Shown one piece after another: positions 51,445-59,853 of a stretch of 64,000 nucleotides of DNA (position 1 is the first letter of the stretch; every line of letters starts with the position of its first letter). Made by a program: the position numbers and the translations under genes. The stretch is from Ostreiculturibacter nitratireducens. Its GTDB lineage: Bacteria; Pseudomonadota; Alphaproteobacteria; Rhodobacterales; Rhodobacteraceae. The stretch covers positions 1,302,001 to 1,366,000 of the forward strand of contig NZ_JAVQHL010000002.1 of the NCBI RefSeq assembly GCF_032670585.1, written 5' to 3'. The notes beneath the pieces were generated by a model. It worked only from the letters and a program-made list of their open reading frames with translations, was not told the origin of the DNA and searched no databases.

Positions 51445-52881
51445 TTATCCTCCGTCGCCCCTGTCCAGAAGCCGGAGCAGCGTCTCGGCGAAGCGACGGG
51501 CATCGCGGGCGTTTGCGGTACCAAACCCGATGACGAGCCCCTGCACGGGAGCATCGAGGAAATAGTCGGACAACGAAGACACGGCAAAGCCGGCGTCGTT
51601 CAGCGACGCGCGCAGCGGGCCGTCATCCGCCACCTCCGGCAAGCGGGCCGTCAGCTGTAGGCCGCCATCGGGAGCGGAAAGCTGGACGCGGTCCCCGAGC
51701 GCCTCGGTCAGCGCCGACGTGACGAGCCGCAGGCGCTCGCGATAGGCCGAGGAGATCGCCGCGACATGCGCGCGGTAGGCTCCCTGCGCCATGAACTCCG
51801 CCAGAGCCGCCTGTGCGTGGACATTGGCCGCGAGGCCCAGCCTGCGCTGCACCGCCTGAACGGCGTCGGCGCTGCCCTTGGGCGCCACCAGCCAGCCGAT
51901 GCGCAGACCCGGCAGCAGGCTCTTGGCGGCGCTGCCCAGATAGACGACATGACCGGCGTCGGGCAGCGCCGCCAGCGCGGCGATGCCTCTGCCTTCCCAG
52001 ACGAATTCGCTGTCGTAGTCGTCTTCGACGATCATCGCGCCAGTGGCGCGGGCGGCCTCGACAAGGGCAAGGCGGCGCGGCATCGGCAGGCGCACGCCTG
52101 TGGGATACTGCGTCGAGGGCGTGAGATAAATCAGCCGAACAGCGTTCAGGTCGGCTGCTGCGGGATCGGCACCCTGCGCGTCCACCGGTAGCGCGCGGCA
52201 GGTCAGCCCGGCCGCCTCGAACGTCGCGCGCGCACTGATGTAGCCGGGGCTCTCGACCAGCGCGACCTCGCCCGGATCCGCGAACGTGGCTGCGGCGATC
52301 ATGAGGCTCGCCTGCGTTCCGGGCGTCACGACGATATCCTCGGGCGAGCAGACCAGTCCGCGGTGGCGGTGCAGCTGGTCGGCCAGCACCTTGCGAAGTT
52401 CGGGGAGGCCCTCGAAATGGGCATAGCCCTCGGCCCCGTCCTGGCGGTGCCGCGCGGCGCGGCGCAGGACCCGGCCCCAGGCGTCGGCGGGAAACAGCGC
52501 CGGATCGGGCGAGCCGGGGGCAAGCCGGCCCTCGGACAATCCCCGGCGAAGGGTCGTGCCTGCGGCCCGCGCGCGATCCGACAGGCGGACGGACGATGTA
52601 GAACCGGACGCCCGTCCGAGATCCAGTGCCGCCACGCGCGGCAGCGTCCCGGGCCGGACCTCGATCACCCCCTCGGCGGCCAGAAGCTCGTAGGCCGCAT
52701 TCACCGTGTTGCGCCCGACGCCGAGAAGGGCCGAGGCCGCGCGCGACGAGGGTAGCGACTCGCCGGCAGTCAGCCGCCCCTCCAGAACCGCCGTCCGAAT
52801 GCCGCGATAGAGCCGGGCGACCAATGTCTCGGACGCCGCGGGGTCGACCGTCACGAGGCTCGCAAAGACTGCTGGTTCCAT
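51445..52881 (-). CDS. MocR/PdxR-type GntR regulator with aminotransferase domain
   Basis: About 478 aa. A GntR winged helix (LYRGIRTAVLEGRLTAGESLPSSRAASALLGVGRNTVNAAYELLAAEG) is joined to a fold-type I aminotransferase domain whose PLP lysine lies in LGSAAKSLLPGLRIGW. It thus reads pyridoxal phosphate or amino acid derivatives. ATG 52881 is used instead of 52908 because the direct repeats at 52906-52926 would otherwise fall within the gene. It is divergent from a PNPOx-like flavoprotein gene, the classical target layout for PdxR-like regulators. Confidence 0.9.
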   Translation of the reverse strand: MEPAVFASLVTVDPAASETLVARLYRGIRTAVLEGRLTAGESLPSSRAASALLGVGRNTVNAAYELLAAEGVIEVRPGTLPRVAALDLGRASGSTSSVRLSDRARAAGTTLRRGLSEGRLAPGSPDPALFPADAWGRVLRRAARHRQDGAEGYAHFEGLPELRKVLADQLHRHRGLVCSPEDIVVTPGTQASLMIAAATFADPGEVALVESPGYISARATFEAAGLTCRALPVDAQGADPAAADLNAVRLIYLTPSTQYPTGVRLPMPRRLALVEAARATGAMIVEDDYDSEFVWEGRGIAALAALPDAGHVVYLGSAAKSLLPGLRIGWLVAPKGSADAVQAVQRRLGLAANVHAQAALAEFMAQGAYRAHVAAISSAYRERLRLVTSALTEALGDRVQLSAPDGGLQLTARLPEVADDGPLRASLNDAGFAVSSLSDYFLDAPVQGLVIGFGTANARDARRFAETLLRLLDRGDGG

Positions 52882-52905
52882 GAAACGCCTGCCGACTGGC
52901 TCCTC

Positions 52906-52926
52906 CATGGGGCCAGATCATGGGGC
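52906..52926. promoter_or_regulatory. direct repeats, MocR operator candidate
   Basis: CATGGGGC occurs at 52906-52913 and 52919-52926, 13 bp apart, in the divergent region between the MocR regulator and the PNPOx-like gene. MocR/PdxR proteins bind direct repeats of this kind; the repeat is seen, the binding inferred. Confidence 0.5.
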
Positions 52927-52959
52927 AGAAGGCGCCCATCCGAAAGAGGAAGATGCGCC

Positions 52960-53610
52960 ATGACCGACCAGCCCCGCTTCAACCGCGCCCGCAACCCCAA
53001 ACGCGCCCTTTACGACGAGGCGACCGTCCACGCGATCCTCGACGCTGGGATGGTCGGGCATGTCGGCTTTGTCGCCGAGGGGCGGCCGATGGTGATGCCG
53101 ATGGCCTACGCCCGTGGCCCCGGATGCCTCTGGCTGCACGGCGCGTCGAAGGCACGGATCGTGAAGCTGGCCCACGGTGCACCCCTGTCGATGACCGTGA
53201 CGCTGCTCGACGGGATCGTGGCCGCACGGTCGGGGTTCCATCATTCGGTGAACTACCGCTCGGCGGTGGTGCACGGGACCGGGCGTGCCGTGACGGACCC
53301 CGAAGACTTGGAAACCGCCCTTCAGGCCATCACCGAGCATCTGCTGCCAGGCCGCTATGCCGAAATCCGCCCGATGACCGCTCAGGAGCGCAAGGCAACA
53401 GGAGTCGTCGCCCTGACGATCGAGGCCGCCAGTGCCAAGGTCCGCGGCGGCCCGCCCGTGGATGACGAGGGCGACCATGCGCTCGGCCTCTGGGGCGGTG
53501 TCGTACCGGTGGTCACGGCGCTCGGCCGAGGCCTGCCCGACGCGCATACGCCTGAAACCTTGCCCGAACCGCCGTCGATCGCCCGCGCCCGCGCGCGGTT
53601 CGCATTTTGA
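52960..53610 (+). CDS. pyridoxamine 5'-phosphate oxidase-like flavoprotein
   Basis: 216-aa FMN-binding split-barrel protein (PNPOx-like, also related to nitroimidazole resistance NimA proteins). Core stretches: ATVHAILDAGMVGHVGFVAEGRPMVMPMAYARG, SKARIVKLAHGAPLSMTVTLLDG and FHHSVNYRSAVVHG. It is divergent from the MocR regulator by about 78 bp. It may reduce or bind B6-like or nitro compounds. GGAAGA precedes the start. Confidence 0.88.
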   Translation: MTDQPRFNRARNPKRALYDEATVHAILDAGMVGHVGFVAEGRPMVMPMAYARGPGCLWLHGASKARIVKLAHGAPLSMTVTLLDGIVAARSGFHHSVNYRSAVVHGTGRAVTDPEDLETALQAITEHLLPGRYAEIRPMTAQERKATGVVALTIEAASAKVRGGPPVDDEGDHALGLWGGVVPVVTALGRGLPDAHTPETLPEPPSIARARARFAF

Positions 53611-53641
53611 CCTCATGATCCCCCTTCAAGGAACCAGACCC

Positions 53642-53854
53642 ATGACCTTCGCCGATACCACCTTCGCGACCCCCCGCTTCATCCTGCCCCTGAGGGAGAC
53701 CCTTTCGAGCCTCTGCAACCGTCAGCGCACGGCATCAGTGATCGCGCATCTCGATGACCGGCTGCGTGCCGATGTCGGTCTGCCGCCGAAGAGTGAGCGC
53801 ACGCTCCTGCCGCACGAAGCCGCGGCGCGCGCCGCCATGATGGCGTGGCGCTAG
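53642..53854 (+). CDS. DUF1127-like small protein
   Basis: 70-aa protein whose middle, VIAHLDDRLRADVGLPPKSE, matches the DUF1127-type motif (L.DRxLxDIGL). Short Arg-rich proteins of this type regulate RNA-linked stress responses. It lies 31 bp after the PNPOx-like gene. Third such gene in the window; like the one at 20947 it follows an apparently redox gene. Confidence 0.8.
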   Translation: MTFADTTFATPRFILPLRETLSSLCNRQRTASVIAHLDDRLRADVGLPPKSERTLLPHEAAARAAMMAWR

Positions 53855-53886
53855 GCCGACAAGACAGTTACCGGAGCACCATCGCG

Positions 53887-55824
53887 ATGAGACACCGTTT
53901 TCTTTCCAGCTTCCTTGTCGGGGCGGCTCTGATCGGCTTGACCGTTTCCGTTTGCGCCGAGGACGACGCCATGACCCGTTGGACAGATCCCGAAAACCGC
54001 TTCACTCTCGTTTCGCCCGAGGGATGGCAGCTCGACGGGTCGGGACCCTTTGTGGAGCTTACCAGTCCGGAGGGTGACATCGCGCTCTGGTTCGGTCTGT
54101 CGGACGCAAGCGAACCGACGCAGGCGGTCGATACCGCGTGGAGCGCGGCTGGCGAGACTGTGCCCGCCCCCCACGCCGTTGTCCCGGCCCCACCCCGCGA
54201 AGGGGTCGAGACCGCGACGGCCTTCGCCTATCCGCCCGAGGGCGACGTGATCCGTCAGGCTGTCGTCGAGAGCCGCGGCGGCCGCCTGCATGTGACACTG
54301 ATCCGCGGAACGCTGGCCGCGCTCGAGCGGCGCGGCGCGCAGGTGAACATCGCCGTGACGGGGTTCCAGCCTGCCGATGCGGCGACTGTCGACCTCACCG
54401 GTATCGCGCCTGATGACCTCGATGCGGCGGATCTGGATGCGCTGGGTTCCTACGTTCAGGACAACCTCGACCGCTTCGACGTACCGGGCGCCGTCGTCGC
54501 CGTGGTGCAGGGCGGCGAGGTCCGGATGCTGCAGGGCTTCGGCGTCCGCGCCCTCGACACAGACGATGCGGTGACACCGGACACCCGGATGATGATTGGT
54601 TCGATCGGCAAGTCGATGACGACGCTGCTGATGGCCCGGCTGGTGGAGGAAGGACGGTTGTCGTGGGACCAACCGGTGCAGAGCGTCCTGCCAGGCTTTG
54701 CCGTCGCCGATCCGGAGCTTTCGGAGACGATCACCGTCCAGAACCTCGTCTGCGCCTGCTCGGGCGTGCCGCGCCGCGACATGGAATTCCTGTTCAACGC
54801 GGAAAGCCTCGATGCCGAGACGGTGATCGGCTCTCTGGCCGGGTTCGAGTTCTTCACCGGGTTCGGCGAGGCCTTCCAGTATTCGAACCAGCTGGTCGCA
54901 ACGGGCGGCTGGGTCGCAGCCGCCGCCGACGCTGCCGAATGGGGTGCGTTGGACGCCGGCTATGCCCGCTTGCTGGAGGAACGCCTGTTCGCCCCCCTTG
55001 GCATGACCCGCTCCACGCTCGACTTTTCCGAGGTCATGGCCGATGCCGATGTCGCCACGCCTCACGCGCCCCATGGCGCGGGTCAGCGCCGCGCACTGCC
55101 GATCCAGACCGAAGCCGCGCTTCTGCCCGTGGCACCAGCCGGCGCGCATTGGTCCACCGCGGCCGACATGGCACGCTATCTCGAGGCGCTTCTGTCCACC
55201 GGCGGCGAGCACGGCATCGTCGCGCCCGAGAGCCTCGCCCATCTGACCGCGCCACAGGTGCCGGTCAGCGCGACAATGTCTTACGGGCTCGGCTGGTTCG
55301 TCGAGGACTGGAAGGGTCAGCGTCTGATCCACCACGGCGGCAACACCTTCGGCTTTACGAGCGAGGTGGCCTTCCTGCCCGAAGCGGGTACTGGCATCGT
55401 GATCCTGACCAACGCGGGCCGGGCGAACGACTTCGTCCAGGCGGTCCGCGCGCGGTTCCTCGAAGTGCTGTTCGACCTGCCAGAAAACCACCACGCTGGC
55501 GCCCTGATTGCCCGGGCCGAGGCCGACCGCCGTGCGGCTGACTGGGCCAACGCCCGACCGATCCCGCCCGAGGTGGCCAGTGCCGCCGTGGAACGGTATC
55601 GGTCGAGTGTCCTGGGCGAGGTGGCCCTGCGGCGCGACGGCGACCGGCTGATCTTCGATATCGGGGAGATGGCGGGCGAGCTTCGCGTTGACCCCGCAAG
55701 ACCCGAACGCTGGATCGTCTGGGAAGGGCCGCTCTTCACCACGCCGCTCGCCTTCGATCCGGCGACCCGGTCGCTGAGTTTCGGCGAAGGCGCAGCGCAG
55801 TACGTGTTCGAGGCGGTACAATGA
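53887..55824 (+). CDS. secreted serine hydrolase with extra N-terminal domain
   Basis: 645-aa exported protein with a signal peptide (1-24, cleavage at VCA-E). Residues about 30-165 form an extra beta-rich domain (WTDPENRFTLVSPEGWQLDG) I cannot name. The class C beta-lactamase-like domain follows: S239 in S-I-G-K, YSNQL and HHGGNTFGF. The last 130 residues resemble the family's lipocalin-like tail. GGAGC lies upstream of ATG 53887. The SH3 protein overlaps its end (ATGA). Confidence 0.88.
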   Translation: MRHRFLSSFLVGAALIGLTVSVCAEDDAMTRWTDPENRFTLVSPEGWQLDGSGPFVELTSPEGDIALWFGLSDASEPTQAVDTAWSAAGETVPAPHAVVPAPPREGVETATAFAYPPEGDVIRQAVVESRGGRLHVTLIRGTLAALERRGAQVNIAVTGFQPADAATVDLTGIAPDDLDAADLDALGSYVQDNLDRFDVPGAVVAVVQGGEVRMLQGFGVRALDTDDAVTPDTRMMIGSIGKSMTTLLMARLVEEGRLSWDQPVQSVLPGFAVADPELSETITVQNLVCACSGVPRRDMEFLFNAESLDAETVIGSLAGFEFFTGFGEAFQYSNQLVATGGWVAAAADAAEWGALDAGYARLLEERLFAPLGMTRSTLDFSEVMADADVATPHAPHGAGQRRALPIQTEAALLPVAPAGAHWSTAADMARYLEALLSTGGEHGIVAPESLAHLTAPQVPVSATMSYGLGWFVEDWKGQRLIHHGGNTFGFTSEVAFLPEAGTGIVILTNAGRANDFVQAVRARFLEVLFDLPENHHAGALIARAEADRRAADWANARPIPPEVASAAVERYRSSVLGEVALRRDGDRLIFDIGEMAGELRVDPARPERWIVWEGPLFTTPLAFDPATRSLSFGEGAAQYVFEAVQ

Positions 55825-56339
55825 ATTTTGCCAAAGGCGTCCTCCCGCTCCTCGCGGCACTTGCGCCGATCGCGCTCATCGGCTCTTCCGGTCACGCAGC
55901 GGCCGAACCGGTCCGCGTGGGAGCCGAGCATTGTGTCGTCCACGTTTCGCCCGAAGATCCGCTGAACCTGCGCGTCGGGCCCGGAACCGGCCACCGGGTC
56001 GTGACCCGCTTGCCCTATGCGACCTGCGGACTGACCGTAACCGCAGCGTGCCGCGGCAACTGGTGCCCGGTGGAGGACGGCCACCATGCCGGCTGGGTGC
56101 ACCGCCGCCACATCGCGGCGGTGTCGCGCGCAACGAACTGCCTCAGCCCGCTCACACAGCCGCAAGCCGTGGCACTGCGGGCCTGGCCGTCCGATGGTTC
56201 GCGAGTGCTTGCACGCCTCGCTCCACGAAGCTGCGGCATCGCCCTTCTACCATATCAAGTAGAGGGCTGGCAGAAGGTCCGCCAAGGGGGATGGGAAGGC
56301 TGGGTCCGGCTGTCGGACCTTCTCTTCATCGATGGATAG
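55821..56339 (+). CDS. periplasmic protein with SH3-like domains
   Basis: 172-aa exported protein with a signal peptide (1-28, near AAAE). Two bacterial SH3-like repeats are visible: LNLRVGPGTGHRVVTRLPYATCGLTVTAACRGNWCPVEDGHHAGWVHRRHI, then VALRAWPSDGSRVLARLAPRSCGIAL. Such domains bind peptidoglycan or protein peptides. It overlaps the serine hydrolase gene, so it may anchor or guide that enzyme to the wall. Confidence 0.87.
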   Translation: MNFAKGVLPLLAALAPIALIGSSGHAAAEPVRVGAEHCVVHVSPEDPLNLRVGPGTGHRVVTRLPYATCGLTVTAACRGNWCPVEDGHHAGWVHRRHIAAVSRATNCLSPLTQPQAVALRAWPSDGSRVLARLAPRSCGIALLPYQVEGWQKVRQGGWEGWVRLSDLLFIDG

Positions 56340-57177
56340 GGCAGATTGTGCCACCTCGCGGTCATCGCCGCCATGGGTCGGGGTCAGCAGTTTCGCGGCC
56401 GGCCTGCGGATGCCGCTGCGGCTAACGGCGGCGAAGCAGAAGCTTTGAACAGTTCGCTCCCGGTCGCGATTGCATCGAACGACGCCGCGAACTGAGACGA
56501 TTTTCCTATATTGCAATGGGTTACGGGCCAGAGAACGTTCGATGCCAGTCCCGTCCCCTCCGCCACCAGCCCCGAGTCGCATTTTCTCCGCCAGCTTCCG
56601 TGTGCAAATACCGTGACGGATTCACAGCGCCAATCCAGCCCGTCAGTCAGTCGGCGTTAGCTGACCAAAGCCCCCGACCCGCCGCACGACGAACTGGCGC
56701 AGCTGCAACGCCGCCTTGGCGAAGCATGGATTGCAGTCGTCATGGTTCGGTTCTGGGTCACAGCGGCTTGCCGAACCGACCGGCAAACGCAGGCGGCAGC
56801 CGACCGGCATGGTGGCTAGCTTGTTGGACCTGGCGGGGCTGGCCGGTTCGGGACTTCAGCATGCTGTGCCGTCGTCAGAAAACTTGATGGTTCAGATCCC
56901 GTATCGCCCCCAGCCTTGGCGCGCCGAAGCGGCCATCACGGGCGAAGCCTGGTCGTCCGCTTCACCTCTCTTGGCACAGCGATCGCGCAGCGCGCAGAAT
57001 GACTCCATCGAGGGTAAGGGCAAATCCGGCCTCAGGAGGATTTGCGCAACAAGGCCGGTTTTCCGGCAAGAGGCGACGTCGGCGCGGTGACGAGAATCCC
57101 GGCCCATGCGGCAAGGGTGATGGCGAAGAAAACCAGTCACACAAACCCGGAGGTATCGAGGGCGCGCACCAACCGCA
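56340..57177. other. 838-bp stretch without a recognisable gene
   Basis: Several short open frames exist on both strands but lack domain signatures. One part near 57040-57070 (GATTTGCGCAACAAGG) resembles the outer end of IS5/IS427-type insertion sequences, so the area may hold a scar of a lost element. No transposase remnant can be proven. Confidence 0.4.
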
Positions 57178-58482
57178 TCATGTCCACAGCCCCTGCTCGG
57201 TCAGCCGCGACACGAGGTCCGCCAAGTCCAGTGCCTGCACCCCGCAGCCCTGTTCCAGAGCCATCGCGGCGGCAACGCCGGTCGCCTGACCCATCGCGAT
57301 GCATTGCGGCATGCCCCGCACCGAGGCAAAGGCGACGGGATCGGCGCAGATCAGGCGGCCCGCGAACAGAAGGTTTCCGATCTGGCGCGGCATCAGCGAC
57401 CTGAAGGGTATCGTGTAATACTCCCCGCCGCCGACTGCGGCCTCATGGGTCATCTCGGCGGTATTGCGCATCACGTCGTCGATCGGGTTGTCGCAGGCGA
57501 CGATCCCGTCGGCGAACCTGGTGGCGCGGGCGATGTCCTCGCCGGTGATGCGATACACGGCCTCCAGCTTGCGGGTCTCGCGCACGCCCACGGTGGGACC
57601 GACGCCCCACATCTGCGCGGCCTCGAACCCAGGTACCGTATCGATCAGGAATCGGGCGACCTGATGGCAGCGGCGGCGCCCCTCCTGGGTTGCGCGGGTC
57701 ACCGCGTCGGGGTCGGTGCCATCCACGCCGCGGATCGTCACGGTATTGCAGAACACGGCTCCGGGGTGAAAGCCGCGCATGAGGTAGAGCTTGGCAAGGT
57801 CGGGATGCAGCCTGCCTTCGGCGATGCCCCTTGCCGCGTGGTGCCGAAAATAGGGATCGCCTTCGGCAAAGACCCTGTCGGGATCGGCGTCGATCATGTG
57901 AAACGACAGGGTGACGGCCATCATGTTGCCCTGCGCGTCGCCCAAAGTGTAGGGCACCCCGGCCTTGGCAGAGATATCGCCGTCGCCGGAGCAGTCGATC
58001 ACCACGCTTGGGCGGATGCTGAAGGCGCCGCGCCGGTCGGCGCAGTCGATCGACCGGATGCGACCGCCCTCCACCCGGGGGCTCAGGGCAAAGCTGTTCA
58101 GATGCAGGGTCACTCCAGCCTCGGACAGCATCTCGAACATGGTCAGTGTGGCGACTTCGTGATCGTAAAGCACTTCGGCGCCGAAATTCTCGAGCGCGCA
58201 GGGCCGGACTTCGGCGGCCGGCGGCGTCATCGCCGTGAGCCGACCTGTCAGTTCCCCGAAGATGCCGCCGATGTTGTGCCCCAGCGGATAGCCGCCCCCC
58301 CAGGGCATGCCGGGACAGAAGGCCATGACGCCGCCGATCTTGGACCCGGCCTCGACCAGCCGAACCGAGAGGCCCGCGCGCGCCGCCGCAAGGGCCGCGC
58401 CGAACCCGGCGGTGCCGCCGCCGATGACCGCGACATCGCAGGCAATCTCGCGGGGGCTGGTGCCTTGCGCGGGGCCGGTCAT
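57178..58482 (-). CDS. FAD-dependent oxidoreductase
   Basis: 434-aa FAD_oxidored-family protein. The dinucleotide fold is at the start (VAVIGGGTAGFGAALAAARAG, 18-38), then IDCSGDGDISAKAG near 162. Late blocks RETRKLEAVYRITGEDI and RSLMPRQIGNLLFAGRLICADPVAFASVRGMPQC are shared with its upstream paralog at 58479-59846. The ATG overlaps the paralog's stop (ATGA). It probably oxidises a substrate made by the demethylase pathway; this is inference. Confidence 0.88.
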   Translation of the reverse strand: MTGPAQGTSPREIACDVAVIGGGTAGFGAALAAARAGLSVRLVEAGSKIGGVMAFCPGMPWGGGYPLGHNIGGIFGELTGRLTAMTPPAAEVRPCALENFGAEVLYDHEVATLTMFEMLSEAGVTLHLNSFALSPRVEGGRIRSIDCADRRGAFSIRPSVVIDCSGDGDISAKAGVPYTLGDAQGNMMAVTLSFHMIDADPDRVFAEGDPYFRHHAARGIAEGRLHPDLAKLYLMRGFHPGAVFCNTVTIRGVDGTDPDAVTRATQEGRRRCHQVARFLIDTVPGFEAAQMWGVGPTVGVRETRKLEAVYRITGEDIARATRFADGIVACDNPIDDVMRNTAEMTHEAAVGGGEYYTIPFRSLMPRQIGNLLFAGRLICADPVAFASVRGMPQCIAMGQATGVAAAMALEQGCGVQALDLADLVSRLTEQGLWT

Positions 58483-59846
58483 CGGATCCGCACGCCCTGG
58501 CGGACCAGTTCGGCCTGAACCGCGCCCATATCCACCTCTCGGACATCCCGGCCATTGCGTGCCGCGAGCGCCGCGGCCACGCCAGCGCCCTGTCCTGCCA
58601 CGGCACAGCAGGCCATGTTCCGAGTGGCGGCATGGGCGACCATGTCGCCACCGATGGCCCGGCCGGTGACCAGGAGCCCCCTGACCCCCTTTGGCAGCAT
58701 CGACCGGTAGGGGATGTGCATGTACCGCCCTGTGGTCGGAATGATGAGAATGCCGTAGCCGTCGATGAACTCGGGGTAGATGCCGATGGTATCCTCGAAC
58801 CGGCCTTCGTGGCGCACATCGGTCTCGGTCATATTGTAGACCGCGTCGAGCTTGCGGGTGTCGCGGATGCCGATGGTCATGCCGAAGTTGCGCAGCCGGA
58901 CACCCTTGCAGCCCGGCATGAAGCGGCGCAGCGCCTCGATCGCCAGCATCGCCTGCCTGCGGCCCTCGATCTCACCCTTCGTCATGCTGTCGGGATCGGT
59001 GCCGTCGATTCCCGCGAGGTGCACGAGGTTCATGTAGGTCAGTTCGCCGGTATCATGCATCGCACCCCAGGTCCCGGCGATTGTGTTGAGGTGCTTCGGA
59101 ATCAGACCCTCCTCGATCGCCCGGGCGAAGGGCTTCTTGAGGAAGGGCGAGAACATGTCGTCTTCCTTGCCGTCGGTTTCCACCGACCACTCGCCGGTCG
59201 ACCAATCCTTGTAGGTCTGGGGATCGGCCTTCACCTCGGCCATGAAGGCGGCCTTGTCGACCCCGGCCAGGTGAAACATGACCGAGGCCGCCTGCATCTG
59301 CTCGGCGGGTGTCTTGCGCGTTGCCGCGCCGGCACGATGAGCGACATCGGCATCGCCCGTGGCGTCGATCACTACGCGGGCAAGGACCGCCTCGCGGCCG
59401 GCTTTCGATTCCACGATGATCCCGGCGATGCGGTCGTCCTCCATCACCGGAGCGACGAACTGGCGGTGGAGCATGGGATGGATCCCGGCCTCTTCTACCA
59501 GCGCGTCGGCGACCAGCTTGAAGCCTTCGCTGTCCAATTCATAGCTCAGCGACTGGCTCTCGGGCACGGCGGCGCCCATCGCCTTGGCCCGCTCTTCGAA
59601 CTCGCGCCCGATGCCATCTGCCTCGACCGTTTCCTCGTGCCGGTACCAGGCAAAGCCCTCCACCCCGACCACGGTGATGTTGCCACCGAAACAGCCGAAG
59701 CGCTCCACCAGACAGACATCGGCCCCGGCGCGCGCGGCGGCGAGTGCCGCGGCCAGCCCGCCGGGGCCGGAGCCGACCACCAGAACATCGGTCCGGTGGA
59801 TGACAGGGACATGGCGGGCGGGTTCGGTGATGAAATCGAGGTTCAT
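58479..59846 (-). CDS. FAD-dependent oxidoreductase paralog
   Basis: 455-aa FAD_oxidored-family protein. VLVVGSGPGGLAAALAAARAGADVCLVER binds FAD at the start; VIDATGDADVAHRAGAAT and RDTRKLDAVYNMTETD follow, and RSMLPKGVRGLLVTGRAIGGDMVAHAATRNMACC is near the end. ATG 59846 is preceded by GAGAG, which decides it over 59882. Placed directly downstream of the DmdA/GcvT-like gene (7-bp gap), so it likely acts on the same substrate. Confidence 0.9.
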   Translation of the reverse strand: MNLDFITEPARHVPVIHRTDVLVVGSGPGGLAAALAAARAGADVCLVERFGCFGGNITVVGVEGFAWYRHEETVEADGIGREFEERAKAMGAAVPESQSLSYELDSEGFKLVADALVEEAGIHPMLHRQFVAPVMEDDRIAGIIVESKAGREAVLARVVIDATGDADVAHRAGAATRKTPAEQMQAASVMFHLAGVDKAAFMAEVKADPQTYKDWSTGEWSVETDGKEDDMFSPFLKKPFARAIEEGLIPKHLNTIAGTWGAMHDTGELTYMNLVHLAGIDGTDPDSMTKGEIEGRRQAMLAIEALRRFMPGCKGVRLRNFGMTIGIRDTRKLDAVYNMTETDVRHEGRFEDTIGIYPEFIDGYGILIIPTTGRYMHIPYRSMLPKGVRGLLVTGRAIGGDMVAHAATRNMACCAVAGQGAGVAAALAARNGRDVREVDMGAVQAELVRQGVRIR

Positions 59847-59853
59847 GGGTCTC

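Noticed and set aside
53851..55860. 669-codon open frame antisense to the serine hydrolase
   Set aside because: No motif or signal; the plus-strand gene has SxxK, YSN and HHGG and a signal peptide.
56892..57140. Possible transposase fragment on the minus strand
   Set aside because: A few residues recall transposases, but no DDE pattern or inverted repeat pair could be shown.
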